Assembly: GCF_905475345.1 (NCBI RefSeq)
Contig: NC_066586.1
Location: forward strand, 3,238,501 to 3,302,500
Direction of reading: 5' to 3'
DNA length: 64,000 bases
Source of the DNA: Vespula vulgaris
Lineage: Eukaryota; Arthropoda; Insecta; Hymenoptera; Vespidae
Positions 10,813 to 25,705 of the stretch are shown in pieces (the first letter of the stretch is position 1; the number at the start of each line of letters is the position of its first letter). The notes beneath the pieces were generated by a model. It was not told where the DNA came from. It saw only the letters and a program-made list of their open reading frames with translations, and searched no databases. The translations under genes and the position numbers were made by a program.

Positions 10813-13800
10813 TCTATCTTTTCCTATCTTTCTTTTTTTTCCCTTGGAGACTTGTCCCTTGTCCTTTTGTAACAGCTCTTTCTCCTTTCTTCTTTTCATT
10901 TCTTTCCTTTTCTCACTTCTGAAGTAATAAACGCTCGGAGATTTTACATTGTCGAAAGTGATTTTTGAGGAGACGTATTAACATAGTGTCGATGTAAAAA
11001 TGTCCTTTATGTATATAGATATTTATTTATTTATATTTATATATATATTTATATATATATATATATTATATATATTGGTAACGATTACCAACGTTGCTTT
11101 CTCTAATAATTATGTACGTTTTGACTAAGTTTTATGTAAATATAGTTTATTTCTGGAATTCCATGGTTCAGGATAAATAAATGAAGCATACCGCGAGAAT
11201 AGATAATATTTGGTCCCCTTTTATAAACATAATTTACTTGCTATACTTGCGATATTTAGCGGTACGGGAATCCGGGGAATATAATTGGCAAAGTTCGCCG
11301 CACGCTACGCTCGGCCATAATAGTTTTACGAAATTATACTATGGGTGGTATAAAATCAGAGTCGAACGACGAATAAAGCGATTATCGTTCTCCATACAAT
11401 TATTAATAGGTTACGTGAGAAACATTTAAAGATATGGCAGAGTATTTATAAAATCCATAAACAGAGTTCATTAGAACTATAATTATAATTTATAATACTA
11501 ACGAACTATAATCGAACTTTTTAATGGATCATATTTATCGCGGGTACATCGAAACAATTTATTTCTTCATAAAAATCCTATAAAACTTAAAAAGAGAAAG
11601 AATAAGGAAAGGAAAAAAAAGAATTCACGATCATTCACTCTAGAGATGAAAACATTCGAATTTTTCGGTCTTTCACGATAGGATCGCGAAAGTAACGAAC
11701 GCAAAATGGTGCTGAGGAAGGCGAGGAGGAGGGGGAGGAAGAGTAGAGGGAAGAGGACGAAGAGGAGGCGGGTGTAGGAAAAAAAATCTCAGTCGGAGCA
11801 GCGAGCCAAAAATGATCACGCGACGCTTCGCTCTATGGAAAATCAATTCCCCGAAGGGAGAGGTATGCGCACAAAAATGACGTGGCCAACGAGATGAAAT
11901 TTTTGGCACGTGCATTTTTGCTTCATTGAACCATTCTTCCGCTTTTTGTTCGTTTCTGTCCGTTTTTCTCTTTCACGGGCGACGGTTCGTTATGCGCCGG
12001 TTCTCTGCCGGAGGGAGGGAAGAATGGAGAGAGGGAGGGAGAGAGGTACGTACGTAGGGAGATAGATAGATAGAGATAGATAGAAAGAGAAAGAGAGAGA
12101 GAGAGAGAGGAAGATCTTGCCTCTCTATTCCATTCACTTTCTATCAGTTGCTTTTTCTCTTGGTTCGACTATCCGCAATCGGACGGAAAAAATATTAATC
12201 CGCATGTTTGTACGCACCGGAGATAAAATGCCGAGAAAGTCTTTCTCTCTGTGTGCCACGATTCCTTTCTCGCGGTCTTTCGAACCTTTTATCGAATGCA
12301 TTCAAAACAACATGCTGGGTTCATCGGTCATGGGGGATCAACTAAGAGCTTGTTAATTTTCTAACACGATTCTATATTTTCAAATGAAACTCACGGAATG
12401 GATATACCAATTCTAAAAGTGCGGTCAGCTGAAAAGATCGAGAGAAATGGTAGAAAATAATAAAAAATGCAAAGCGTTTCAGTAAATGCGAGAGAGTATG
12501 GGACAACGGATTCCAATGAATTAAGCTTTCGCTCGAAGGAAACGAGAAAAAGGATATTTATTCGGAAGAATATATTAACGGCTTATACTTGAACTGATGT
12601 GAACAAACTACGAATATAATTCATTCGTTATTCGATTAATTTCAATCGGGCCGCTTTTCTACATTTGATATTATCACAACTGCTAATTTACCAAATATAC
12701 ACACGATTTAGTACGACCTCCTAACAAATAGTGGACTATTTAAACGTGACATTTACGTCCTTCTGAAATAGGAAGATTCGTGAATGTATGCACGCAAGAA
12801 ATGATTATGAATAGAGCATGTACTAAGTTTATTACAGCTAATTATTCAATCTACTCGTTCATACATTGTAATCATATTATATATACAAAAACAAAGCTTC
12901 TCTCCTCGAATTTTGAGCGATTAAGATCAAAGTTTCACCATTTTGTCCGAAGATTCTAAAGATATCTACCACAATTATAGCTACCCTTTCTCTTGCATTT
13001 CTATTCGTTGTAAGTGTATGTACGTGGAGATCGAGTCGAGCTAGATGGGTGGTGGGAATATGTAAACCAAAGGGGAGATATCGGATGGACGGTGAATGTT
13101 TTTAGCAGAGTTAGTATATTCGGCCGCTTATATAATCAATATACAGGGCCGAGAAGGAGTAGGAAAAGGAGATGCAAGAGAAAGACGAAGAGGGAGAGAG
13201 AAAGTGGAAGGTCGGAGACCGGCGAAATGTCAAGGTCTATTGGGAAGGATTTGAGGTAATAGAAGATTATGAGAAAGCAAAGTGAATCTTTGAGAAAGCA
13301 CATGATAAAAGAACAAGAAGAAGAAGAAGAAGAAGAAGGAGAAAGAAAAAGAAAAAGAAAAAAGGGGGTAAGATAAACGAATGATTCGGAGGTACAAGAA
13401 AAATGTGGATAGTGGTAAAGATTTGTTTCCTTGAAAAGAAAACACGCGAGGACGAGGGAGAATGATTATCGAAGGAGAAAAATCATGAAAAAGGAAGTGT
13501 GAGAAACAAAAGAAAAGAGAAGGAAGAAAAGAGAGCGAGAAAGAGAAGTCTAGAAGTAATCGGATGAGAGGGAAGAAAGAAAAGCGAGCGTGGAAATGGT
13601 AGGTATGAGAGAAAGCTAATACTACCAAGCAGCCTTACTTGCTCCATGGAATGCGTTCGACGAGAAAAGCTAGCTGCAAAAAGCGAAACTGCAAGATGTG
13701 CAACTGCAATCTCAGTTAGACGCCGCAGGGACTGCCAGCGACGTCAGCAGAAGGTTTCGCTTTTTCTTCCTGGATTCGCTTTTCTGTCGATGCTTCGAAA

Positions 13801-16119
13801 GGGCTTACGCTTCTCCCTCTCCATTTCTCTCTTCCTTTCTCCCTCTCTCTGTCTATCTATATCTATCTATCTATCTCACTCCTTCTTCTTTATCTCTCTC
13901 CACATCTTCGAAGAATTACGAATGCTCGAGTGCATTGTCGAGTTCCGAAATCGGGCTCGCATAGCGAATTATTTTTTACTTGTATTATTACTATTCAATA
14001 TATGGTTCGTTTTCGATTATTATCGAATATCCAACGTATCGATAGTTATGCTGCTACTAAATATTAATCGATTTTAAATGGAAACATTGTCAAATCAAAT
14101 TTCGTACTCGGCATGGGTTTAAAATGGTGTCCGTTTTTATGCATTCGTCTTCTTGCGAACTATGTATCTATGAAAGAAAATTGACAATTTACTTGCAAAT
14201 TCGGTATGGCGTTCAGTCCGCCCACTGCCGCATCGAAAATTCCATGGATTTTCTCGAAGAACGACCCGAAGTAGCCCCAAGGACAGACGAATACGGCCAG
14301 AATTTTTGCCATTGGCTGACTGTCTATGCGGAAGAAAGAAAAGTGTGAAGACGAAGAGGGATAGAGAGTGCTTCGCAACAAAGTTACGCTTTTCCTCTTC
14401 TATTTCGTGCATTTGATTGAAGTTTCGCTTGCAAAATTTCCTTTTCTCCTTGTAACTCGTTGCCCGAGGACATCGCCTTATATCCCTTAGAGAGATTCTT
14501 CCTTCTTCTTAATGCTACCCCGGTTGACCACAGAAGGAGGGAGAGAGAGAGAGAGGAAGAGATACTAACTTCTTATATTTTTTTTCTTTGAATTAGAATG
14601 GTACTTCAAAAAACTCACTTCTTTTTATTACGACTACGAAAATAAAACAACATTGTACATCTGCGAGTTCAACTACGATTAAAATGCCGACGAACTTACA
14701 ATTAGTCTGGATACTCACAAATATTACGATAGAAATTCAACAAAAAGGCGATTTTTCATTTAAACAGTTATCTCGTATCAGACATATTTAGGTATCTGGA
14801 TAGAAAGCTTTGTCCATTTTATATGGTTTCTCAAAGCCATATGACGTAGGAACGTACGTATATGGAAACGGTTGAATTGTTCTCAGGAGACGCAAAGCGT
14901 GTAAACCACCACCATAGAGCGTCAACCAGTTTCTATTTATAAAGGTTCACGACGACCTTCGGCTAGCTTATTCCATTGAAATCCTGCTTACAGGATTATT
15001 CTGAACAGATAACGTGAAAGTCGATGATTATAATGTACGTCGGTTTGTGGATGTAGTTTAATAGAGTTGTTAGTGGTAGTCAGATTGCTATGAATAGGAG
15101 TGTAACTATAGCTAATGGTAAGTTATTAATTAGAAGCTGTATTAACGTCAGAACAAACTAAATTCAAGTTTCCATGTTGGTTGCTAAGGTAAGAAGAGTT
15201 TATGGGAAGGATATCTTATATATCTTTCCACCATTTGTTTCGTGAAAATATCGTCGAGGTTCATCTTATTTTGCTCGTAAGTCGTGAAGGTCGTACTCGT
15301 AGAGGTCATTTTAAATAATCTATTGTATATCGAAGAGAATACAATATTTCGTATGTATTTAATAACATTGAGAAAATTACTTGTTGTGTTATATAATACG
15401 TGTACAGCGTAGTACACATATATGTGTGTTTATTTTTTCTTTTTCTTTCTTCATTCAAGGACATTTGAAATCTTATATTGTATTTAATCTGAGGATTTTC
15501 GTTCGACGTAGTACGTACACGAAGAGAGATCCTTTTCACCTTTCGTTGAATTAACTAACGGATGAGACGTTTTGCCGTTCACGACGATGGACTTTGAAAA
15601 GAGATGGAAGGGATAACTTGGGAACGACAATTGTTTTTCTTTAATTTATCTCAGACTCCTAACAACGGTGACAGAATCGGTCAACTATGTCGGTCACGTC
15701 TTTTGTGTCCGACCGAGAAAGCATCTAGTGTCTTCTCTCTCTTTTTCTACGTTTCTCTTCATCTCTTTTCTCTTTCTTTGCGGTTTTTTTCTCTCTCTGT
15801 CTTCGTGTATGCACTCCACTCATTCTCGCACTCTACTAATTCTATCTACCTTCTTTGATTTTCTTTCTTTCGAAATAGAGATGAAGATGGATAGATAAAT
15901 AGATAGATAGGTAGATAGATAGACAAAATTACTTAGTTTCATCTTTCTTTTTATCGAGAAATCAGTCAATAATGTAATTCCAATTTTCTAACTGAATCTC
16001 TTTTGTATTAAACATCGTTAAATCGTTAATAAATAAAACAAAAAGAATTAATACAAAAAAAATTTTCTACGAAGTTCCTCGTAAAAATATTTTTTGAACG
16101 AATATATTATATAAAAGGC

Positions 16120-16158
<39 letters not shown>

Positions 16159-18308
16159 GGAGAGATGTAACTTTGTTCATAGCATAGTCGACGTTTGAAT
16201 CCTATGGTTCCTTTCTCTGACGTCGACATCACGGTACGTCATGTTATTTCCGGTTACCGATCGCCAGAGGCGTTCCTCTTCTACGTTGTATGTCCGTTTC
16301 TACTTGGACGCGCAACGTCGTCTTTAGATTTCGTATACATCGAATCCAATCGGCTTTGTATAATACATATTCGTAAACGTATAAACGTTATTCGAGAAAA
16401 AAATAAAATTAAAGAAAATATTTGTAAACATGAATTGAAAATAATTTTTAACATGAGAATAAATACAGAACAACATACGATGTGTATATAGTTCGCTGTC
16501 TGTCGTGTTTCATTAAAAAAAAAATATATATATATATCAGACATTTCAATTCGAGAAAAGTGTAATTCGTGAAATTTTACCTGGAATATAATCGATGCTA
16601 TAAATTTTAATTAGAAGACGATGAATCGAAAGGACGTTAAATTGTACCGATGAGATATAAGAAAACATGATGTATTATTATTTTAGAAAAGAAAAAAAAT
16701 ATTTCAATCTCTCTGATGAGTACGATTCGATATCGACTTTCGCATTTCCCGTTGCGATTTCACGACCCGACAAACCACAATCGGATTAACGCTGGGAACT
16801 CTCATGGATACACGAATATTATAATGAAAGCTTACAGTGAAAGAACCATTCGAAACAAATCGTATCTAGTGGTATCGTTCGATGGGACGCACAAAGGGAA
16901 TCATTTTCGTAGTCGGCGTCCTGTGTACGCGCGCGCATACATACAGGTATGTGTGTGTATTGCATGTATATGTGTGTATTAAAATCATCGTGTTTCATCA
17001 TTGTGGTATTTAATTATTCGAGAGCCGCTTTGCTAATGCCTCGTTCACCGATAAGACCATATTGCACGTGAAAATCCGCTTAAAAATAATTCTACATAAT
17101 ATATATTACGAGCAAATATTTCTACGTCCGCCAAACGTCCAATAATTTTGTAACGACTGCGCGATCCATTACCGAGCATCGTCGATAATTAAATTTTAAT
17201 CCTTCCACCTCCCTTTCTCCTATGTCCATCCCTTTCGAGAGTTTATTTTCCTGCAAACACGCATCGGCGTACTTTCATTTTCGATATTACCTATATATTC
17301 AAAAAACAGTGCGACAATCGTAATAAAGACGATAACGATACATTGTAAATAAATTATCACCTTTCATTTCTGTGATTTATGAGAACAAGCGTGCGAATTA
17401 TTATCGAGATATTATCCAGTCGTTGGCTTTGTTTATCGCACTGTGAAAGAATAGCGAAGTATAAATAGGGAAATCAAAATTACGATAAAATAACATGATC
17501 ATTTCGTTCACGTAATCTCTAAATTTCGTATATATTATATATAAATTTTATATAATTATAACTAGTTTTAATTTTATCTAATCGCAATGAACGTAAAATA
17601 TAATGGATACAATTATACGTTACTTCGTAAGAAAAACGTAAATTCAGATTGAAAGGAAAAGAATGAAGGCCAAGTCTTACCATTAAACTTCGGTCTTGTG
17701 CGACGTTCACTCTGTTACGGCCTGATAACGACTGACTCACTAAACAAAACCCAAGGAACAAAGTAGTAAAGCAAAAACGAAAGCGTAGAACGATAACATG
17801 ACATTGTAAACATTTCTCTGGAATCTTTTCCAATAGCAACAAACAGAAAAGAAATGTCCGTTTTTTCGTTTGTTACGAGTTCCTCGACATCAGAGACGAC
17901 CTTGAGGAAGGAGAAGAAGAGCGAGATATTCTACCATTCGAACTTCTCGAGTAAGGTCGAAGGTCAACTTCAAGCCAGGCTTTCGTCGTCGTTTTCGTCT
18001 TCGTCTCGAGTCTCACGAATGAAATGGTTCAACGGATGAAAGGAACCGTCGTCGTGCCGTCGAATGAAAGGGTTCCTATCGTGGAAAGAGAAAGAGAGAG
18101 AGAGAGAGCAAGAAGGGGAGAGGGGGTGAAGAGGAACGAATCGTACGACAAGAAGAGAGAGAGAGAGAGGGGGGAAGGGGATGGCATAAGTGACAAGTTG
18201 AGGGATTGCCGCGCCTACGAGCGCGCATTGTACGCAATCGTCCTTCGTGAATACCTCGAGGCCCTTACTCCGCCTACGATTTTCACCGTTTTCGACTACA
18301 TACTATAG

Positions 18309-18380
18309 TATGTACGTATGTATGAATGTATGTATGTATATATATATAAATGTATGTATGTATGTTTGTATATATGTATA
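18309..18380. repeat. (GTAT)n/(ATGT)n array
   Basis: Tetranucleotide gtat units with interruptions. Confidence 0.9.
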
Positions 18381-19430
18381 TACGTCGTACGTAGAAGAAG
18401 TACACGTCGCCCGTAGACGGAAAATTTCTCAACTGTAAAGTCTCGGGGAAAATAATTCCGAGAAAGGGCTTCTATTCGATTCCAATGTGATTTCGAGCTT
18501 ATCGGGTACCGATGATCGATTCCTTGATTTCTACGTGATACCATACATGTACCGATTTTATACAGTACCTTCGATGATCTCAAGTTCGTTAAAAATACAA
18601 GGGTTATCTGTACGAACGTTTTAATAAACAATATATACGTGTAGGTTATTACTGTTTATGAAGGTGAGTCATCCGAAGGATCTTCTTGTACGATACTATG
18701 ATCTCTAGTGAGATGAAACGTATATTCCGTATAAACAGAGCTTAAGATAAATCAATATCACGCACAACGAGCAAGCTCAAAGGGCAATCCAGTTGAAAAC
18801 AAATTCTTTTCAGCGTATATCTAAAAGAAGAACTCCAAGCGAACGTAAAATAAATCCCGCTTTTTCTCGTGGGTAAAGAAATATCGATGAATGGAAAATT
18901 AAATTCACGATATACTATGAGTCCTCCGAGAGACGACGGTCGATTACTTTCGAAAGGCTACGAGTTTTATTCCGAGCTAGGGTAAAACTTTTAGTATCGC
19001 TAAAGGTGTAGAAAGAATGATAGAAGAAAAAGAAAAATGTGTGTCTCTTTCTTTTTCTCGTTACATCTCGCCGTTATCCTCTTTTTCCTATCGTCCTTTC
19101 AACGTATACAGAGACGTGCGCACACGTGCGCTATCTTTTCCTGGTTCTGGTGATATGTCCTGAAATGCGAAAGCGACGTCGTTTCTACGTTTTTCAAAAT
19201 GCCAGACCGCGGATTCGATTAGGGAAGCCTTGTCGACCTAGCCCCTTTCGGGAATTGCGGGGCTTGACAGCGGCAGTGCACCACGATCGCGGTTCCACGG
19301 GGTAAAACAATGACGAATGTGTCCTGTCGCGCCCAATACGGATCCAAGCTGGCTGCCTGGCTGCCTGGCTCGCACGTGTGAGAGCGTGCACACGCGAGAA
19401 TAACGTGCCGGTAGTCGGCGTCGAGGAGAG

Positions 19431-19437
19431 AAAGATG

Positions 19438-19475
<38 letters not shown>

Positions 19476-19511
19476 GGGGGAGAGGGAGAGAGAGAGAGAG
19501 AGAGAGACAGA
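19431..19511. repeat. (GA)n microsatellite
   Basis: Two nearly pure GA runs separated by a G-rich spacer (ggaagggggagaggg). Confidence 0.95.
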
Positions 19512-22193
19512 AGGGATAGGAGGCACGGGACGAAACTGCGAAGGGGTTGCAAGAGACACGCGGAAATACGGGCTAACACGCGACCCTCTCCACGACTCGA
19601 GATGTCGCTGTGGTATTATCGAGCGGATTTCCGCTACGCGTTGCTTTACACAGAGACAACCTAGACGAATTCCGACGTGTCTCAGAACGAGAGAAGCGAA
19701 ATGAGTAGCCTGAATCAAGTACTTTGTTCTTATGTTTCTTTTTCTTTTTCTTTTCTTTTTTTTTTTTACTTTTCTTCTGCTTTTAAGATTACGATCAATA
19801 AAGAACGATTTAAAGAATGTTATTTCTTAATTCTATATACGTAAAAAGTAAATTGGTCTTTTAAATGATACAAACGTTTTTTCTTTTAATAAAATTCCAA
19901 TTTGTTGTCGATGATTTTATCGTAGAAACGAGATGTCTATCATTCACTATTACGTAGATTCGAATTATCTTAGATACACCGATTTTAGAAGAAGTTTAGA
20001 GAGAAGCCGAGTTTGTGAAACCACTACTAGGAATTTCCAACTGGAATTTGCATCGTTGCAAGTATTCGTGGTATACTAGAGAACATATTAAAGAATAAAT
20101 AAGAACATCTGTTCTTTATTTCTTGCACTTAGAGTTTTTTTACTTTAGGTAAAAAAAAAGAAGAAATATCTTTCGTAATGTAATATCAAACTTGAAAACA
20201 ATAAGATATAGAAATGAAATTTCAGCTTGACTTGCTTGTTTTATCGTTAGATGGAATAAGATAGATATATGTATGCTACTAATGCGGTAGAGGTTTATGC
20301 ATTATCAGATAGATTTTAGGTATGTATCGTGATGCATGGTTTGCGGTTCACTTCGAATTCCGTTGGGGAACATTGTCACCTGTATTTCAAGATTAAGATT
20401 CCGTATATTAACGAATGATAATACGCTTATTATCAAGCTTATTTTTTTTTTGTTATAGATTATACGAATTTGTGGCATCGATCGCAATATCCTTTTTTAT
20501 TACAAATATTAGTATAAGTTGTGTACGGAACTTCAGTTATCTTCACGAGTTCCATTCGACTCCGAAATTTGTAGTATCCATTACATCACCGTGCAACCGT
20601 TGTACCTACTATACGTATATATGTACGTTTCTCGAAACAAGAGCAAACTGCGAGCAAGCAACGTTCCACGACATGTTCGTAGTAGTTGTGAAGCGAGGAA
20701 ATAAGAGAAAGAGAAAAACGTCGTTTGAAATTCCGCGCCATATGCTCAATGGCTCTTCTAGTACACCCTTTTACCCTCCTTACTCTTTCCTTCGCCTTCT
20801 CTTTCCTACATCGAGCGTCTCCTAACTCTCTCTTATCCACCCACGGCCAATACTCCTTTACCTTGCAGCTGCGGGAAAATTCAAATTTACGCACCGACTG
20901 CCTCCGCTGTGTTTTTCGAACTTATGAAAAATGAGTCTAGTCGAGGGTCCGTACCACCCTCTCTAGATCACTCCCTCCGCACTACTCCATTCTCTCCACT
21001 CTCACGACTCTCTCTTTCTTTCTCTCCCTCTCTTTCTTTCTCTTTCTTGCTTTCTGAGCTTCACCCTGTTGGCTCTTACACCTTCTCCTCTTCGTCTTAC
21101 AACTCACCGATCGTTTTTCTTTATTTTACTTATGAACTTTCCGAGATCGTGGCAAAAATTTCAAATGCCTTTTCGTACGATCGATCTATTCTTATTTAGT
21201 TAATATCTTATATTACTACTAATAATAATATCTAATCTTATCTATTCGTAATATATATGTATACTTTGAAGGTATCTTAAGAATTTTTTAATGGAAACGA
21301 CGATGTCAGGTTAAATTTTTTGCCAAAAATGACAAAGGTTTCAAAGAAAATGTTAACGTTTAGCTTTTTATCAATTAATTTTACATGTCGTTAATTAGAC
21401 GAGGACAGAAGAGAGAAGGAAAAAGGCCATGAAGGGAAAAAACTTGGTTCATCTATTTTGTTCCCCCGAGTGGATCGAGTTGCTACTACTCGTAGCAAAC
21501 TACTACTAGTGATGGTGGTTCACATTTTCCGGTAAGAACGTGAACTGTGGGTTTATACGTATCGTGTCTCCGGAGGTTATGCGACATAATTTACAGCGCC
21601 GAGCTCGTCCGAACGTGTAAAAAGCGTACGCGAAAGCTAGGCTGAAACAGCTTCGAGCGTAACAGCTATGGGTTGGCCATCTTGATTTTCGAGATATGCC
21701 ATGAGTTTAAATTATTACATACCTATCTTCTGGGGATTATATTCTAACGAGTAGTACCCATGGAAATCACTGCTTTTAATATATATCTACTAATCCTTGT
21801 TTCGTGTAATTTTTTCTTTGCAAATAATTTCTCAAACTAAAATGAACTTTCGAAACGTAGGAATATTTATAATGTATATGTAATTACGTTACTTACTTAT
21901 GTCATCGATAACGATTACAACGTTAGATAAAACGTTTATCGAAATTTGAGAACGTTTATTTACTTGATTATTTAGAGTATAAATATCATTAAAAGAATTT
22001 TATGAAAGTGATTCGACTCAATTCCGAGTTCTTCAGCTTCTTTTGCTTCTTTCTTTCATTTTTTCTTTCTTTCTACCGATTCAATAGGGGAGGTTTCTTT
22101 CAGTCCCGGTAAAACTTCAACGACCGTGGCTATTACCGTCTGAGATTAGACGTTTCTTCTTCTTCTTCCCCCGTTTTCTTTTTCTTTTATCTG

Positions 22194-22197
<4 letters not shown>

Positions 22198-22229
<32 letters not shown>

Positions 22230-22240
22230 TCCCTCTCTCG
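22198..22240. repeat. (CT)n microsatellite, facing a (GA)n run at 22378-22400
   Basis: The CT run is followed about 140 bp later by a GA run, so the two could pair as a stem in a transcript. Confidence 0.95.
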
Positions 22241-22909
22241 TTCTTTTTCACGACTACACATTTGACTCTTGTTCTTATTTTTCTTTACGTCGAAAACATG
22301 GGAGAAGGATGGACTCGCAAAGTCTTTTGAGAACGCTCGCACACTTGCGCGAGTGCTTAAGAAAAAGAAGGAGAATAAGAGAGAGAGAGAGAGAGAGAGA
22401 CGGTTCTCAGTTTGGCTCAACGTTTACGATCGCTTCGAGTTTGAACGAGGCTAATCGTGTAGCAAAAAACGAGTCTCGAGCTTGAGATCTTGGACATACA
22501 TTTTGAAAGAAAGAAGAAAAAAAGAAAAGAAAACGAGCCGCAGTTTTTATTCTTTTTCAAAACTTTCACATCGAATCCTGTTGCACAGGATCCATAAAGA
22601 AGTCATCTAAATTCTAATCTTCGTCGTTGTTTATCCTGTATAGATTTCTAAAGAAAATTTCATCTTGACATCTTCGAATGTGTCAATTACGATAATAAAT
22701 ATAATATTATTGATTACTGATTTATCGTTGTTGTAAAAAAAAAGCCGATTGAAACATTAACGACGACGTGAATTTTAAAAGCCGTAGAGAGAAATTTCGT
22801 TGTTGCACGACTGCGTTTTCGTAATATACGCACGCATTACAAAATATGTTCCGCGTTTGCCGTTTACTCGTTGATGCTGGTGCCGTTACCAGGGTAGAGA
22901 AAAAAAGGC

Positions 22910-22926
22910 GGGCGGGCGGGCGGGCT
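22910..22926. repeat. (GGGC)n run
   Basis: Four copies of ggcg/gggc, a rare GC-only tetranucleotide run in an AT-rich setting. Confidence 0.9.
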
Positions 22927-24817
22927 TGTGCACGCACGCGCACACAACCTTCGAAAATTTACGAGCGTCATTATTAAACGCGAGCCAAGGATGGTCCACG
23001 GGTGGTACGGTCCCTTTTTTAAAAACGGTAGCTTTAGATATTAATTCCTTCCTCCGACTACCCTCTTATACTTTTTCTCGTTCACTGCGCGCGTTCCAGC
23101 TGTGCACCGTTGCTCCCATAAGGCCGATGCTGGAATCAAAATTATTTGTCTTCTACAAATTCTTTCGCTTACCCTTCCTTATTCTCTCTCTTTTTCTTTC
23201 TTTCTCTCTCTCTCTCTCTCTCTTTCTTTCTTTTCACTAAAGTGACGACGTTGACCGTAGCATTCTTAATATCGATGAAATATATCGAATATTTTGTCGT
23301 CCATTCAATTTTCCAGTCCTTCTTGTAAGGGCAATATCGAGCGATGCAATTTCAATCGATAGCGGTGTATCCGACCGTGCGTCATATGTGCACATAACAT
23401 ACACCTATAGCACATATGGTATACGTATGCATGCACACGTACGTACACATATGCGTACATACGTATGTATCGGTTCATCGATAAATGGATATACATTCCA
23501 GTTCTCGATCTATTTGGAAATAGTAAAAAACATACACGCGTAAATGCCCGGGATATTCGCAGACCGTTGACGGATAAAACACACAAGCATTTTCATCCTG
23601 GAAGTTTTTAGATTGCATTTTTTATGGAACGCTATAGGGGAAGGGAAGGAGGAGGGAATGGGTGGGACACGTTCGCTGCGAACGTACGTATGTACGTAGT
23701 ACATCGCTCGTATTTTATTGATCAAACTCCAATCGCTCCATGCATATTTTTCAAAAATATTCGCAAAGTTTTTCACTGTTCTTTGGGACCTTTCGTTTCT
23801 TCGTTATTTGTAAATTCGCGATAACATCGTCCTCGATACGACGACGATAATGAAACGCTTTGATTCCGCTACGCCTTCGGCTATGGAGGATGAAATTTAC
23901 GAAAATAATTCTACTCTCTGTTCTACCCAATATAATACACATACACGTGTACGTACGTACGTACATACTAACGTATGTACCTAGATCGGTGCACCCATTT
24001 TCAATACACCGTCGCAAATTGTGGTTAAGAGAATTGCACTTAAATTAGAGGCGAATTTCGTCTCTTTATTAGAAGATGAAAACGATGCAGTTATTGAGCC
24101 AGGCTGTACAACGTGAAACGATCCTGTAATTCTCTACTTGCATGCGCTCGGTCTGATACCAGAACGCTTACGCGCATATTTTCCTTCGTGTATGTGCGCG
24201 CGGGTGTTCGGTATTTAGTACGAGCACGTTGTGTCGTCGCACGGCCATGCTCTACGCGTGCACGTACCTACATGTGTGTGAGAAAGAGAGAGAGAGAGAG
24301 AGAGAGTAGGCTCGTGTATCACAGCGACATGTCGTGTACGTTTGCCGTGTACCGGTGCAAGTTCTTATACGAAGTTTACGCGAACATAGACACAAACACA
24401 CGTAGGAGTCATGAGATCCTGTATAAGGGTACTTGGCCAAACATATGCGTGATTTAAAAATATAATATATTCAACGCTTGACCGCCATTGCACTGTTTAA
24501 CTAGTCAGCCATGTTAACTATCAAGCTTTTCTCTATTTTCACTTCAGCTTTTTCATCGCTTCTCTTCGATCGAGTTTTCCTTCGCTTCTTTCTATCTTCC
24601 ATTCTTCTTCATTCGTGCGAGCTTACAAGAGCTTATACAAGATCCGACAAACATACGTACGACGTATGTAAATATACATATATCTACTTTATTTTTATAT
24701 CGTTATTTTTTTCCATACCTCCGTGTAAAACGAGTTCAACGATTTTTTTATTCTTCGTAAACCATACGGTGTAACGATCGATGAAGAGAAGAAGTATTTT
24801 TACATTTTATTTTAACA

Positions 24818-24837
24818 TCGTCGTCGTCGTCGTCGTA

Positions 24838-24878
<41 letters not shown>

Positions 24879-24889
24879 AGTCGTCGTTG
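24818..24889. repeat. (CGT)n microsatellite
   Basis: About 23 copies of CGT with three near-copies (tag, tgt). An open frame across it codes only poly-Asp and is rejected as a gene. Confidence 0.95.
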
Positions 24890-25655
24890 TTGCTGTGCTG
24901 TACAGCCTTTGACAAAAAAAGGTATCTCTTGCGCCCCATTTTGCTCCGACAATAACGAGCATGTTTTATTTATTCCTTTTTTTCCCTGTTAGTCAGCTTA
25001 TAATTAATCGTTGATATTTTGCGTTCTTATTTTTATTTCAACCCGGTGATATATTTCGACGTTGCTCGCAATTCGTTGTTTTAACATTTTTCTTTAATTT
25101 TTTTCCTACTCTTCATCTTTATCGTCAAGTACTAAAATGAGAGATAGAAAGAATATTTAATCGAACCGTCTTCTCTCTAAATGCATACTTACATACATAC
25201 ATATGTAAGTACACATATCTATAGATATACCTTCATGATATTCACGGACATATCTAATTTATCATGTTTTTAATGAAAAAGGTCTTTGAAAGTAAGTAAC
25301 TCAACCGTTGTAACGCGTTGTAAAACCTTCGGGAAGGAGATTTAAGCGACCATTTGTGTTCACGTAATTTAAGCAAGCGTGTTCCATTAAATTTTAAAAA
25401 AGATCGATTCAACGATACATCCCTGTTTGTCGTGAAAATAAAAAAATATTTATACGCCTTTGGAACGTGAAACATTATGAATCCATTTCTTTCATGATAT
25501 CTTAATATCGTCGGTATTACTTTAGTGAAAAACGTCTCTTCTATTTTCCTTCGACGGTTAATTAAAATTTTTATGATCGACCTCTCGCTCTACTAACGAT
25601 GGAGTTTCGTTTGAAAAAGTATGGGTAAAGATTTTAACGATTCTGTAGAGAAGAT

Positions 25656-25705
25656 ATGACGTATAACTGCAATAAATAACGTTTATCAATAACGTTATAC
25701 GTCAT
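25656..25705. repeat. 12-bp perfect inverted repeat with 26-nt loop
   Basis: ATGACGTATAAC at 25656-25667 and GTTATACGTCAT at 25694-25705 are exact reverse complements. Confidence 0.85.
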
